64,000 nt of DNA from BOG-908 sp965198915 (GTDB lineage: Bacteria; Pseudomonadota; Alphaproteobacteria; Acetobacterales; Acetobacteraceae): assembly GCA_965198915.1 (NCBI GenBank), contig CBDAQC010000006.1:496001-560000 (forward strand), in the 5' to 3' direction. The notes below the pieces were generated by a model. It had not been told where the DNA came from. It made no database searches and saw only the letters and a list, made by a program, of their open reading frames with translations. The translations under genes were made by a program, and so were the position numbers. Shown piece by piece: positions 54,774 through 62,816 of the stretch; the first letter of the stretch is position 1; each line of letters opens with the position of its first letter.

Positions 54774-55844
54774 TCAATAGCCTGCCCGCAAGGCAGCCAA
54801 CCGCTCCCGTGCCAGGCTCACATCGAACAACGCCGCCCTCGCCAGCCCCGCCGCCACCATCCGGCCCCGCAACGCCACATCGCCCGCCACGCGCAGGATC
54901 GCCGCCTCCAGGGCCCCCGCCTCGTCCGGCCCGGCATACAGCGCCGCCTCGCCCGCCACCTCCGGCAAGCCGCCCCGATCGCTGCAGATCAGCGCCGCCC
55001 CGCTCGCCATTGCCTCCAGCGCCGTCAACCCGAACGGCTCCGCCCACCGGCTCGGCACCACCACGATCGCCGCCTGCGCCATCGCCGCCAGCACCGCGTC
55101 ATGCGGCAGATATCCCAGCCGCTCCACCCCGGCCCGCGCCGCCGCCGGCGCCAGCGCCTGCTCGAACGGCGTCACCGCACTGCCGGCCCAGAACCGGTCC
55201 GCCCCGATCATCACCGCCCGCCACCCGGGCAGCGAAGGCAGCACCGCCCCGCACGCCCGCACGAAAGCGTCCGCCCCCTTGTCCGCCACCACCCGCCCCA
55301 CGAACAGGATCGTCCGCGCCCGTGCCTCCACCCCCAACCGTGGCGGCAGCGCCGCCAGATCGAGCGCATTCGGCAGCACCGCGGGCCTCAGCTCTGCCGT
55401 AACCCCCTCCATGAAACGCCTGGCCAGATACCCGGACACGCACACCACCCGCATGTCACGCAGCAACGCGGTCCGCTCCGCCGCACGCTTCGCCCCGCGC
55501 ATGCCCAGCGGATCGTTGTGCAGGAACAGCGCCACCCGCGCCCCAGGCAAAGCCTGCCGGACCAGCAGCGCCAGCCGGGCCCGGTTATGCACCTCCACCA
55601 AATCGGGCCGCAGCCGCCGCAGCGTCTGCACCACTCCGGCCATATACCGCTCGACACGCCCCACCGGCGGCCACCACGGCACCGCCGCCGCCACGAACCG
55701 CCGCCCCGCAAACACCGCTCGCCCGTTCGCCTGCCCCACCACCACATTGTCCGCCGCCGCCAGCCGCTGCACCAGCAGCCCGACCGCTCCCACCGCCTCG
55801 GGCCCGAACCCTTCCCTTGGCGGCAGTACTATCGCGACCTGCAA
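54774..55844 (-). CDS. Glycosyltransferase, GT4-like
   Basis: About 356 residues from the TTG at 55842-55844 (LQVAIVLPPREGFGPEAVGA). It has the GT-B fold layout, with a donor-site motif AEPFGLTALEAMASGAALICSD, in which the E-x7-E motif is visible, and RTILFVGRVVADKGADAFVRA. Acceptor is unknown. The frame continues upstream through the hairpin repeat to 55901, so the start is uncertain; the TTG is the first codon of the family-like sequence. Confidence 0.85.
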   Translation of the reverse strand: MQVAIVLPPREGFGPEAVGAVGLLVQRLAAADNVVVGQANGRAVFAGRRFVAAAVPWWPPVGRVERYMAGVVQTLRRLRPDLVEVHNRARLALLVRQALPGARVALFLHNDPLGMRGAKRAAERTALLRDMRVVCVSGYLARRFMEGVTAELRPAVLPNALDLAALPPRLGVEARARTILFVGRVVADKGADAFVRACGAVLPSLPGWRAVMIGADRFWAGSAVTPFEQALAPAAARAGVERLGYLPHDAVLAAMAQAAIVVVPSRWAEPFGLTALEAMASGAALICSDRGGLPEVAGEAALYAGPDEAGALEAAILRVAGDVALRGRMVAAGLARAALFDVSLARERLAALRAGY

Positions 55845-55865
55845 GACCGGTCCGTGATGAAGGAA

Positions 55866-55930
55866 GAAAGCAAGCAGTCCTTTTTTAAGAAAAAGGACCA
55901 AAAAACTTTTACTTCCTCCGCATCTGCAGC
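55866..55930 (+). repeat. Two-hairpin dispersed repeat, copy 8 (GTCCTTTTT stem)
   Basis: Stem GTCCTTTTT/AAAAAGGAC with a small loop, then CAAAAAACTTTTACTTCC and CCGCATCTGCAG. Both sides of the stem differ from copy 1 but pair perfectly. Faces the glycosyltransferase start. Confidence 0.8.
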
Positions 55931-55976
55931 AGCCGGAGATCGCCAGAACCAGCGCGACTGCTGAAGCTGCGCCAGG

Positions 55977-56023
55977 CCCAAAAGTTTTTTGCTTCTCTTT
56001 TTCAAAAAAGAAGGCCTTCCTTC
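55977..56023 (-). repeat. Two-hairpin dispersed repeat, copy 9
   Basis: On the minus strand AAGGCCTTCTTTTTTGA, then AAAAGAGAAGC and AAAAAACTTTTGG. Its GGCCTTC end adjoins the GST stop codon, and it points toward copy 8. Confidence 0.8.
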
Positions 56024-56689
56024 CTACTTCAACTCAACCATCCCCTCATACTTGCTCAACTTCCATGCCTCCGGCTCCGCCGCCGCGTCCGCATACCACT
56101 CCTCCACCAAAGGATGCGCCCGCACCGCCGCGCAATACGCCCGCGCCCCGTCAGACAAAGCCGGCGCGTATGTCAGCAGCCGCGCCACCACCGGCGCGAA
56201 CATCACGTCGGCCGCCCCAAACGCCGCGCCGAACAGGAACGGCCCGCCCTCGCCGAACGCCGCCCGCGTCTCGCCCCACAGCGCATCCACCCGCGCCACG
56301 TCGGCCAGCGCCTCCTCCGTACGCCCCAGCCCGGCGTAATCCTGCCGCCCCAGATTCATCGGCATCGCCAGTCGCAACGCCCGAAACCCCGCATGCATCT
56401 CGGCCGCCACCGACCGCGCCTGCGCCCGCGCCACCCGCTCCGCCGGCCAAAGCGTGCGCCCCACCTCCGAGCAATACTCGCAGATCGCCAGGCTCTCCCA
56501 AACCCGCGCCCCCTCATGCTCCAGATAAGGCACCAGCCCCGCCGGCGTCCCTGCCTTGATCGCCGGCGTCACCCCCGCCTGCATCGGCAACACCACCACC
56601 TCCACGTCCAGCCCCGCTGCCCGTACCGCCAGCCAGCCGCGCAGCGACCACGAGGAATACCGTCGGTTACCAATGAACAACCGCGCCAT
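56024..56689 (-). CDS. Glutathione S-transferase
   Basis: A 221-residue GST. The thioredoxin-like N-domain includes LFIGNRRYSSWSLRGWLAVR with a serine-rich active site, EHEGARVWESLAICEY with the Glu-Ser pair, and a helical C-domain. Substrate is unknown, and the relation to the glycosyltransferase downstream appears coincidental. Confidence 0.88.
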   Translation of the reverse strand: MARLFIGNRRYSSWSLRGWLAVRAAGLDVEVVVLPMQAGVTPAIKAGTPAGLVPYLEHEGARVWESLAICEYCSEVGRTLWPAERVARAQARSVAAEMHAGFRALRLAMPMNLGRQDYAGLGRTEEALADVARVDALWGETRAAFGEGGPFLFGAAFGAADVMFAPVVARLLTYAPALSDGARAYCAAVRAHPLVEEWYADAAAEPEAWKLSKYEGMVELK

Positions 56690-56745
56690 GTCAGACCCCT
56701 ATAGAACAAAGCAGGATGCGTGGTCCTGTAAGCGGGTGCGGAAAC

Positions 56746-56808
56746 ACGCGCCGACAGGGAGCAAAAGTTTTTTGCTTCTTTTTTTCAAAAAAGAAGGCCT
56801 TGCTTATC
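56746..56808 (-). repeat. Two-hairpin dispersed repeat, copy 10
   Basis: On the minus strand AAGGCCTTCTTTTTTGA then AAAAAAAGAAGC, CAAAAAACTTTTGC and the tail TCCCTGTCGGCGC, the most complete copy. Its GGCCTTC end faces the dinB start a few bases away. Confidence 0.85.
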
Positions 56809-56813
56809 CTACC

Positions 56814-58073
56814 GTGCCGAAAACCCCCACCCTATGCCGGGACTGCGGCCAATCCCCCGCCGCCACCCCCTGTCAGGCCTGCGGCTCCGTACGAATCCTG
56901 ACCCACAAGCAGCTTTTCACCCTGACCGTCGCCCACATCGACTGTGACGCCTTCTACGCCAGCGTCGAAAAGGCGCGTAACCCCGCGCTGGCCACCCGCC
57001 CCGTCATCATCGGCGGCGGCACGCGCGGCGTCGTCACCACCGCCTGCTACATCGCGCGCCTGTCCGGCGTGCACAGCGCCATGCCCATGTTCAAGGCCCG
57101 CAAGCTATGCCCGGACGCCACCATCATCAGGCCGGACATGGCCGCCTACGTGGACGTGGCCCGCCGCTTGCGCACCCTGATGCGCACGCTGACCCCCCTC
57201 GTCCAACCCCTCTCCATCGACGAGGCCGCCCTCGACCTCGCCGGCACCGAACAACTCCACAATGCACCACCGGCCGTCACCCTCGCCCGCTTCGCCCGCC
57301 AGGTGGAGTCCGAGTTCGGCGTCACCGTGAGCATCGGCCTGGCCGCCAACCGCCTCCTCGCCAAGCTCGCTGCCGGCCGTGACAAGCCGCGCGGCTTCGC
57401 CATCTTCGGTGACGAAGCCGCTGCCCTGCTCGCCCCCGAGCCCGTGACCCTGCTGCCTGGCGTAGGCCCAGCCCAGGCCCGCCGCCTCGCCGCACTCGGC
57501 CTCACCCGCGTGGGCCAGTTGCAGAACCTCACCGATCGGGAGGCCCGGACCATGCTGGGCGACGAGGGCCCATCGCTCGCCGCACGCGCCCGCGGCGAGG
57601 ATGCCCGCCTGGTGACGCCGGCCACCGCCGCCAAATCCATCAGCGCGGAGACCACCTTCAACGAAGACCTGTCTGCCCGCCCGGCCCTGGAGGCTCATCT
57701 CTGGCGTCTTTCGGAACGCCTTGCCGAGCGCCTGCGCAGCTCCGGTCACGCCGCCTGCGGCGTCACCCTGAAGCTGAAGACCGCCAGTTTCGCCTCCAGA
57801 ACCCGCACCCAGCGCCTGCCGCAGCCCACCGTGTTGCCGGACACGCTGTTCGCCGCTGCCCAGACCCTGCTGGCGCGCGAGGCGGACGGCACACCGTTCC
57901 GCCTGATCGGCATAGGCGCCTCCGGCCTGGCCCCGCTGGCCACGGCGGACGCGGGTGACCTGGCCGACCCTGACGCGGCCCGGCGCCGCGCCCGCCAGGG
58001 CGCCATAGACGGCCTGCGCGCCCGCTTCGGCGCCGCCGTCATCGGCAAGGGAAGGGGAAAGGGCCTTCTCTGA
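56814..58073 (+). CDS. dinB: DNA polymerase IV with N-terminal zinc ribbon
   Basis: A 419-residue Y-family polymerase from the GTG at 56814-56816. An N-terminal zinc ribbon has Cys8, Cys11, Cys20 and Cys23 (CRDCGQSPAATPCQACG). The catalytic acids are in AHIDCDAFYASVEK and PLSIDEAALDL, followed by the HhH region LPGVGPAQARRLAALGL and the little-finger domain. The N-terminal ribbon is found in some alphaproteobacterial DinB proteins. No clear SOS box was found upstream; only a weak partial match. Confidence 0.92.
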   Translation: MPKTPTLCRDCGQSPAATPCQACGSVRILTHKQLFTLTVAHIDCDAFYASVEKARNPALATRPVIIGGGTRGVVTTACYIARLSGVHSAMPMFKARKLCPDATIIRPDMAAYVDVARRLRTLMRTLTPLVQPLSIDEAALDLAGTEQLHNAPPAVTLARFARQVESEFGVTVSIGLAANRLLAKLAAGRDKPRGFAIFGDEAAALLAPEPVTLLPGVGPAQARRLAALGLTRVGQLQNLTDREARTMLGDEGPSLAARARGEDARLVTPATAAKSISAETTFNEDLSARPALEAHLWRLSERLAERLRSSGHAACGVTLKLKTASFASRTRTQRLPQPTVLPDTLFAAAQTLLAREADGTPFRLIGIGASGLAPLATADAGDLADPDAARRRARQGAIDGLRARFGAAVIGKGRGKGLL

Positions 58074-58076
58074 AGA

Positions 58077-58143
58077 ATGGGGCTCTGCCCAAACCCCGCC
58101 GGGCTTCGAGGCCCCAGACCCCCATTCGTCAGGGCCGCTGGTG
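58077..58143 (+). repeat. Second repeat family, copy 2
   Basis: ATGGGGCTCTGCCCA, then GGGCTTCGAGGCCCCAGAC and ending CCGCTGGTGAC. Begins 4 bases after the dinB stop; it matches the element after katG. Both have self-complementary GGGC/GCCC segments. Confidence 0.65.
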
Positions 58144-58194
58144 ACAGGTCTTACGTGTCTTCGCAAAACTTGGCTTGGTGCGGTAGCTGGGCCC

Positions 58195-59340
58195 CTACCC
58201 AAATACCGCCAGAGCCGCCTCCACCCCGAACTCTCCGGGCAGCCCGCCACGCGGAAACAGCCGGGTCACGTGCCCCATCTTGCGCCCCGGCCGCGCCTCC
58301 GCCTTCCCATACAGATGCGGTATCAGCCCGGGCGTCTCCAGGATACGTGGCCACAGCGCCACGTCTGCCGGCCCCACCAGATTCTTCATCACCGCATCCG
58401 AATGGCGCACCGCCGGCGGCAAGGGCAGACCGGCCACGGCGCGCATGTGCATCTCGAACTGGCTGACCGGGCAGGCGTCGATCGTCCAGTGGCCGGAGTT
58501 GTGCGGCCGCGGCGCCAGTTCGTTCACAAGCAGCTCGCCGTTCCGCCCCACGAACATCTCCACCGCCAGAACCCCCACCAGCCCCATGCAGTGGGCGAGG
58601 TCGGTGGCGATCCCGGCGGCCTGCCAGGCCAGCTCCGGGCTGATACGCGCCGGCGCCAGGGTCAGGTCCAGTATGTGGTTGCGGTGGCGGTTCTCCACCG
58701 CGTCGAAAGCGACGATCGTTCCATCCTGTCCACGCGCCACGATCACGCTGATCTCGCAGGCGAAATCTACGAAGGCCTCCAGGATGAACGGCGCCGGCGC
58801 CAGCCGCGCAAAGGCGGCGCGTGCCTCCTCCATGGTGCGTAGCACGGCCTGGCCCCGCCCGTCATAGCCGAGCCGCGTCGTCTTCAGCACCGCGGGCAGG
58901 CCGAGCAGGGCCACGCTGCGCTCCAATTCGGCCTCGGAGTTCACCGGCGCCCAGGCGCCGGTGGGCCCGCCCGCGCCGTTGATGAAGCTCTTCTCCGTCA
59001 CCCGCTCCTGCGTCAGCCGCAAAATGGCCACCGCCGGATAAACCGGCCGTAGAGAGGCAAGCAGGTCCAGCCCCACCGCGCTGACGTTCTCGAATTCGAA
59101 GGTGACCACGTCGGACGCCGCAGCAAAGGCGCGCAGCGCGTCCGGATCGTCGTAGGAGCCGACCGTGACACCGGCCGCCACCTGCGCAGCGGGACTGTCC
59201 GTCTCCGGCGTCAGGATGTGCACCCTGTAGCCAAGTCGCGCGGCCGCCATGGCGGACATGCGGCCGAGCTGTCCGCCGCCCACGATGCCGATCGTGGCGT
59301 TCGGCGGCAGCCGCCCCATTCCCGCCGGAGCAGCGCTCAT
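58195..59340 (-). CDS. purK: 5-(Carboxyamino)imidazole ribonucleotide synthase
   Basis: A 381-residue ATP-grasp enzyme of purine synthesis. The N-terminal dinucleotide-like motif is IGIVGGGQLGRMSAMAAARL; ATP-grasp residues appear in LKTTRLGYDGRGQ and MFVGRNGELLVNELAPRPHNSGHWT (key residues NELAPRPHNSGH). The start ATG overlaps the purE stop as ATGA, so it is co-translated. Length is standard. Confidence 0.95.
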   Translation of the reverse strand: MSAAPAGMGRLPPNATIGIVGGGQLGRMSAMAAARLGYRVHILTPETDSPAAQVAAGVTVGSYDDPDALRAFAAASDVVTFEFENVSAVGLDLLASLRPVYPAVAILRLTQERVTEKSFINGAGGPTGAWAPVNSEAELERSVALLGLPAVLKTTRLGYDGRGQAVLRTMEEARAAFARLAPAPFILEAFVDFACEISVIVARGQDGTIVAFDAVENRHRNHILDLTLAPARISPELAWQAAGIATDLAHCMGLVGVLAVEMFVGRNGELLVNELAPRPHNSGHWTIDACPVSQFEMHMRAVAGLPLPPAVRHSDAVMKNLVGPADVALWPRILETPGLIPHLYGKAEARPGRKMGHVTRLFPRGGLPGEFGVEAALAVFG

Positions 59341-59834
59341 GGGCCGGTCGGTGTTTCTGCGACGGAATCCGTTTGTGCCCGGCGATACGCCTCCAGCGCC
59401 GCGGCCAGGCCGGCATCGGCGAGCGCCAGGATGGATGTGGCAAGCAGAGCCGCGTTGATGGCGCCGGCCTTGCCGATGGCCAGCGTGCCCACAGGTATGC
59501 CCGCCGGCATCTGCGCGATGGAGAGCAGGCTGTCCATGCCGGACAGCGCCTGGCTTTCGACAGGCACGCCAAGGACGGGCAGCGTTGTCCAAGCGGCGCA
59601 CATGCCCGGTAGATGGGCGGCCCCGCCCGCACCCGCAATGATCACCCGCAGCCCGCGTTCCTTGGCGGACCGCGCATACGCCGCCAGCCGGTCCGGCGTA
59701 CGGTGGGCCGATACGATGCGCGTCTCGTGCGCGACACCCAGCCCCGCCAGCGTCTCGGCCGCATGCCGCAAGGTGGCCCAGTCCGACTGGCTGCCCATGA
59801 TGATGCCGACCTGCGTTCCGCCCGAAGCGGTCAA
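59337..59834 (-). CDS. purE: N5-CAIR mutase
   Basis: A 165-residue class I PurE. It has GIIMGSQSDWATLRHAAETL, the substrate-binding motif IVSAHRTPDRL, and GAGGAAHLPGMCAAWTTLPVLGVP. It converts N5-CAIR to CAIR after PurK. The start overlaps the DUF465 gene stop as ATGA. Confidence 0.96.
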   Translation of the reverse strand: MTASGGTQVGIIMGSQSDWATLRHAAETLAGLGVAHETRIVSAHRTPDRLAAYARSAKERGLRVIIAGAGGAAHLPGMCAAWTTLPVLGVPVESQALSGMDSLLSIAQMPAGIPVGTLAIGKAGAINAALLATSILALADAGLAAALEAYRRAQTDSVAETPTGP

Positions 59835-60031
59835 GCGATGTTATCCGGGATGAGGTGACTTTCCAGCCAGGCGATCTCGTCCTTCAGCAGCAGCTTGCGC
59901 TTCTTCAGCCGCTGCACCTGCAACTGGTCGAGCGGCTGCGGCACCAGGCGGGCGATGACGGTATCGAGGTCCCGGTGCTCGCTGCGCAGCTCATGTAGCT
60001 TGCGCAGCAGGGAATCACGGTCGTTCAGCAT
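59831..60031 (-). CDS. DUF465/YdcH-family protein
   Basis: A 66-residue helical hairpin: LRKLHELRSEHRDLDTVIAR, then QLQVQRLKKRKLLLKDEIAWLESHLIP. This is the DUF465 fold, common in alphaproteobacteria and of unknown function. It is upstream of and coupled to purE. Confidence 0.88.
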   Translation of the reverse strand: MLNDRDSLLRKLHELRSEHRDLDTVIARLVPQPLDQLQVQRLKKRKLLLKDEIAWLESHLIPDNIA

Positions 60032-60222
60032 GCGCGGTCATTACCACGGTGTGCGTCTGGCGGAAGGGGGTGGACGGCCCGCCTTGTGCATATCACCAAG
60101 CCCGCTGGGTCATGCCGGGGCCAGGATGCTGTCCTGTCGATTTGGATGGTGTTCCGGACCGGGGCTGTATTACGTTTTCATGGCACCCGGAAGAGGGGTG
60201 CGATCTTCAGCACGGAGGCAAC

Positions 60223-60390
60223 ATGAGCCTGCAAGCCCGTATCGAGAGCCTGAGCAATCGCCACGCCAGCTTAGAGATGAAGATTTTCGACGAGGACCAT
60301 CGGCCCAAGCCGGATGACGGCACCCTGTCACGCCTGAAACTGGAAAAATTGCGCGTGAAGGAAGAGATGGAGAAGCTGCGAAGCAGCTGA
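60223..60390 (+). CDS. DUF465/YdcH-family protein, second copy
   Basis: A 55-residue protein from the ATG at 60223, with a good GGAGG-like site upstream. It reads MSLQARIESLSNRHASLEMK, then KPDDGTLSRLKLEKLRVKEE. It is divergent from the first DUF465 gene and shares its helical-hairpin pattern. The space between the two starts (60032-60222) should contain both promoters. Confidence 0.85.
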   Translation: MSLQARIESLSNRHASLEMKIFDEDHRPKPDDGTLSRLKLEKLRVKEEMEKLRSS

Positions 60391-60458
60391 AGGCCCGCGG
60401 GGCGAGCAGCGCCAACGATTTTGGCGCTGCCCAATCTACAAACCTTGGACGGATGGCC

Positions 60459-61037
60459 TCAGGCCGCCTCTTCCGTCTCGATCTGCGGCAATGGCGGCGG
60501 CGTCTTGCCTTCCCGCGTCAACCGCTCGTTCGCCGCGTTTACCATCGCATTCAAATCGGTCTGCGAGCATAGCCCCAATATCACCGGATCGCGCGGCTTA
60601 ATGTTCTGGCTGTTCCAATGCTGCCGGTCGCGCACCTTCTGGATCGTCTCCTTGGTGGTGCCAAGCAGCTTGATCACCTGCGCTTCGGACAGTTGCGGAT
60701 AGTGACGCAGCACGAACGCGATGCCATCCGGACGGTCATTGCGCTTGGCAACCGGCGTGTAGCGCGCGCCTTTCTGCTTCTTCGGCGTATGCGTGGTCAC
60801 CGGGCTGATCTTCAGCCGCGTCTCGGGATCCTTCTCGCACCGCGCGATCTCCTCGGCCGTCACCTGGCTGTTCGCCACGGGGTCGTAGCCGTTGATCCCC
60901 TGCGCCACCTCGCCATCGGCGATCGCCTGGACTTCCAGGGGATGCATGCCGCAGAACTCGGCAATCTGGGTGAAAGTAAGCGCCGTCTTGTCGATCAGCC
61001 AGACGGCAGTGGCTTTGGGCATCAGGGGCAGGGTCAT
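60459..61037 (-). CDS. trcR: Cell-cycle transcriptional regulator TrcR (DUF1013)
   Basis: A 192-residue protein. The N-terminal half has LIDKTALTFTQIAEFCGMHP and EVQAIADGEVAQGINGYDPV, and the second half KRNDRPDGIAFVLRHYPQLS, LIKLLGTTKETIQKVRDRQHWN (key residues LLGTTKETI). This is the DUF1013 family, restricted to alphaproteobacteria and now called TrcR, a regulator that acts with RNA polymerase and cell-cycle control. Length is usual. Confidence 0.9.
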   Translation of the reverse strand: MTLPLMPKATAVWLIDKTALTFTQIAEFCGMHPLEVQAIADGEVAQGINGYDPVANSQVTAEEIARCEKDPETRLKISPVTTHTPKKQKGARYTPVAKRNDRPDGIAFVLRHYPQLSEAQVIKLLGTTKETIQKVRDRQHWNSQNIKPRDPVILGLCSQTDLNAMVNAANERLTREGKTPPPLPQIETEEAA

Positions 61038-61186
61038 CGGAGTCTCGATCCTCGGGGGCGGCGGCGATCCACCTGCCTAGGAGCTGACGCAATGTCACAT
61101 GTGATTGCCCTGGCAGGGGCGCGCCATCAAATTGGCAACGTTATCCCGATATGGGCTGCCTGTGTGCAGCGGGTCAAGGTGGTTGG

Positions 61187-61378
61187 ATGATGGAAGACGA
61201 AGAAACCCCGCGGCATAAGCGCGTGGAACAGGTGAAGCTGGACGTGCTGAGCGTGGCCGACCTGCGCGCCTATATCGGCGAGCTGCAGGCCGAAATCGCG
61301 CGCGTCGAAGAAGCCATCGCGCGGAAGGACGGGGCGCGCGGGTTGGCGGAGAGCTTTTTCCGACGCTCGGGTGATTGA
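61187..61378 (+). CDS. DUF1192-family protein
   Basis: A 63-residue helical protein from the ATG at 61187, MMEDEETPRHKRVEQVKLDV, continuing LSVADLRAYIGELQAEIARVEEAIARK. It matches the alphaproteobacterial DUF1192 family, whose function is unknown. A second ATG directly follows the first. A hairpin repeat lies 5 bases after the stop. Confidence 0.88.
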   Translation: MMEDEETPRHKRVEQVKLDVLSVADLRAYIGELQAEIARVEEAIARKDGARGLAESFFRRSGD

Positions 61379-61382
61379 GCGG

Positions 61383-61432
61383 AGGGAGGCCTTCTTTTTT
61401 GAAGAAAAGAAGCAAAGAACTTTTGGTCCTGG
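61383..61432 (+). repeat. Two-hairpin dispersed repeat, copy 11
   Basis: GGCCTTCTTTTTTGAAG then AAAAGAAGC and CAAAGAACTTTTGG. Its GGCCTTC end faces the DUF1192 stop 5 bases away. Confidence 0.85.
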
Positions 61433-61511
61433 CGCTGGTACAAGGGTGTGCGCGGTTCTGGTGCACTGAACTCGGGTGAGACTGCCCGTTTCTTTTGAGT
61501 ATGGCTGCGTG

Positions 61512-61545
61512 CAAATAAAAAGGCCCGGGCACTGCTGCCCGGGCC
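61512..61545 (-). terminator. Intrinsic terminator after hsp20
   Basis: On the minus strand GGCCCGGGCA-GCAG-TGCCCGGGCC is followed by TTTTTATTT. Confidence 0.9.
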
Positions 61546-61563
61546 CGCTTTCAGCCGTCGCTG

Positions 61564-62046
61564 TTAGGCTGCCTTGTGCTCGATCACCGTCGCGTCGTCG
61601 TTAGCCTTCTCGCCGGTGGTCAGCGCGGGCTCGCTGCCGATGGCAATGCGGCGCGGCTTCAGCGCCTCGGGAACAACGCGCTTCAGGCCGACATGCAGCA
61701 GGCCGTGCACCAGGTCCGCACCATCGACCACGATGTGGTCGGCCAGCACGAAACGGCGCTCGAACGCGCGGCCGGCGATGCCGCGATGCAGGATCTCGCC
61801 CTTGCTGGCGTCATCAGCCAGGCGGCCGGTGACGAACAGGGTGTTGTCCTTGACCACGATCTCGATGTTCTCGGGACCGAAACCGGCCACGGCCATCGTC
61901 AGGCGATAGGATTCGTCGCCCGTCTTCTCGATGTTGTAAGGAGGATAAGCCTGGGTGGAGGCAGCCTCGGCTGCGCTGTCGGCCAGGCGAGCGAGCCGGT
62001 CGAAACCGATCGCGGTACGGAAGAGTGGCGTGAAGTCGTACGTCAT
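61564..62046 (-). CDS. Small heat shock protein, IbpA-like
   Basis: A 160-residue alpha-crystallin-type chaperone from the ATG at 62044-62046. The domain spans about 40-130: PPYNIEKTGDESYRLTMAVA, DNTLFVTGRLADD, GIAGRAFERRFVLADHI, and GLLHVGLKRVVPE (key IxI-like end missing). It prevents aggregation of heat-damaged proteins. It is preceded by an RNA thermometer and a sigma32-like promoter, and followed by a terminator, so it is a single heat-regulated gene. Confidence 0.94.
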   Translation of the reverse strand: MTYDFTPLFRTAIGFDRLARLADSAAEAASTQAYPPYNIEKTGDESYRLTMAVAGFGPENIEIVVKDNTLFVTGRLADDASKGEILHRGIAGRAFERRFVLADHIVVDGADLVHGLLHVGLKRVVPEALKPRRIAIGSEPALTTGEKANDDATVIEHKAA

Positions 62047-62158
62047 GGCTATAAAAACCTCCTGCATCAGCAAGGTTGATGTCTGTCGGGCCGCACCAAA
62101 AGGAGCCGGCCCTGTCAGGCCCCGAAGCCCCTGTTGGGCGCCTCGGACGATGCAGAAG
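62047..62158 (-). promoter_or_regulatory. ROSE-type RNA thermometer leader of hsp20
   Basis: The last hairpin (62056-62077) pairs AACCUUGCUG with CAGGAGGUU around a 3-base loop, leaving one bulged G in UUGCU opposite the AGGAGG ribosome site. This is the hallmark of ROSE elements in alphaproteobacterial ibpA/hsp20 genes. Upstream GC-rich hairpins fill the leader. Heat should melt the last stem and free the ribosome site. Confidence 0.85.
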
Positions 62159-62185
62159 TTAGTTTGCAGACCCGGCCGGTTCAAG
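62159..62185 (-). promoter_or_regulatory. Sigma32-like promoter of hsp20
   Basis: The minus strand has CTTGAA (62180-62185) and, 13 bases further on, CAAACTAA (62159-62166), a plausible RpoH -35 and -10. It lies just after the rpmE terminator. Confidence 0.5.
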
Positions 62186-62202
62186 AAATGAGGCCGCATT
62201 TT

Positions 62203-62233
62203 TTGAAAAATAAGGAGCAGGATTTCCTGCTCC
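62203..62233 (-). terminator. Intrinsic terminator after rpmE
   Basis: On the minus strand GGAGCAGG-AAAT-CCTGCTCC is followed by TTATTTTT. Confidence 0.88.
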
Positions 62234-62263
62234 CCAGCGGCGCTCTCGCGACCCCCGTTGTGC

Positions 62264-62494
62264 TCAGGACTCTTTCTTCACGCCCAGGCCGGCGAACTTC
62301 TTGTTGAACTTGGCGACCTGGCCGCCAGTGTCCATCATACGCTGAACGCCCGTCCACGCCGGGTGGCTCTTGGGATCGATATCCAGGCGTATGGTGTCGC
62401 CGGCTTTGCCCATGGTGGAGCGCGTCTGATAGGTAGTCCCGTCCGTCATGATGACGGTGATCTCGTGGTAGTCGGGGTGTATCCCGGATTTCAT
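62264..62494 (-). CDS. rpmE: Ribosomal protein L31, cysteine-free type
   Basis: A 76-residue large-subunit protein from the ATG at 62492-62494. It reads MKSGIHPDYHEITVIMTDGT, TYQTRSTMGKAGDTIRLDID, then SHPAWTG, the L31 signature. The CxxC zinc motif of the Zn-binding form is absent, so it is the C-minus paralogue type. A terminator separates it from hsp20. Confidence 0.95.
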   Translation of the reverse strand: MKSGIHPDYHEITVIMTDGTTYQTRSTMGKAGDTIRLDIDPKSHPAWTGVQRMMDTGGQVAKFNKKFAGLGVKKES

Positions 62495-62660
62495 GGCAAC
62501 GCCCTTCGCTGGATGGCGCCCCCGATGCCGACCGGGTGCGCGAAGCGCGCGCTTATAGAGCAGAGCACCCGTGGAAGGAAGTGGCCGAACCATCCCAAGG
62601 CCAAGACGCCGAACGTGAGTGCGACGAGAGCTAATGTCTCGTGGTGCTGGCCAAGGGGAG

Positions 62661-62816
62661 GGCCAGTCCTTCCGGACTGGCCCCGCCCCTACCTCCTACG
62701 CATGATAATCTTGACCCTAACAGCCCCGATTATCATAAAAAGGGACAGGAGCTTCCCATGTTGTCCCATGGTTAGTCTCCCTCGAGCGCCGGCCAGCCTA
62801 TACTGGCCGGCGTTTT
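62661..62816 (+). ncRNA. Candidate structured small RNA
   Basis: Successive inverted repeats: GGCCAGTCC/GGACTGGCC (62661-62682, TTCC loop), ATGATAATC/GATTATCAT (62702-62736), GGGACA/TGTCCC (62742-62767) and the terminator CGCCGGCCAG/CTGGCCGGCG followed by TTTT (62787-62816). No coding sequence is supported, and the terminator has no plus-strand gene before it. No known RNA family was recognised. Promoter not located. Confidence 0.45.
62787..62816 (+). terminator. Intrinsic terminator of the candidate RNA
   Basis: 10-bp stem CGCCGGCCAG/CTGGCCGGCG with CCTATA loop, then TTTTCG. Confidence 0.75.

Noticed and set aside
56690..56745. Possible SOS box upstream of dinB (GAAC-N7-GATG)
   Set aside because: The second half-site has only two matching bases to GTTC-N7-GTTC on the reverse strand, so it is within chance.
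62689..62769. Short minus-strand peptide ending VKIIMRRR as a leader peptide
   Set aside because: No biosynthetic gene follows in that direction except rpmE, and the sequence overlaps the hairpin row; more likely chance.
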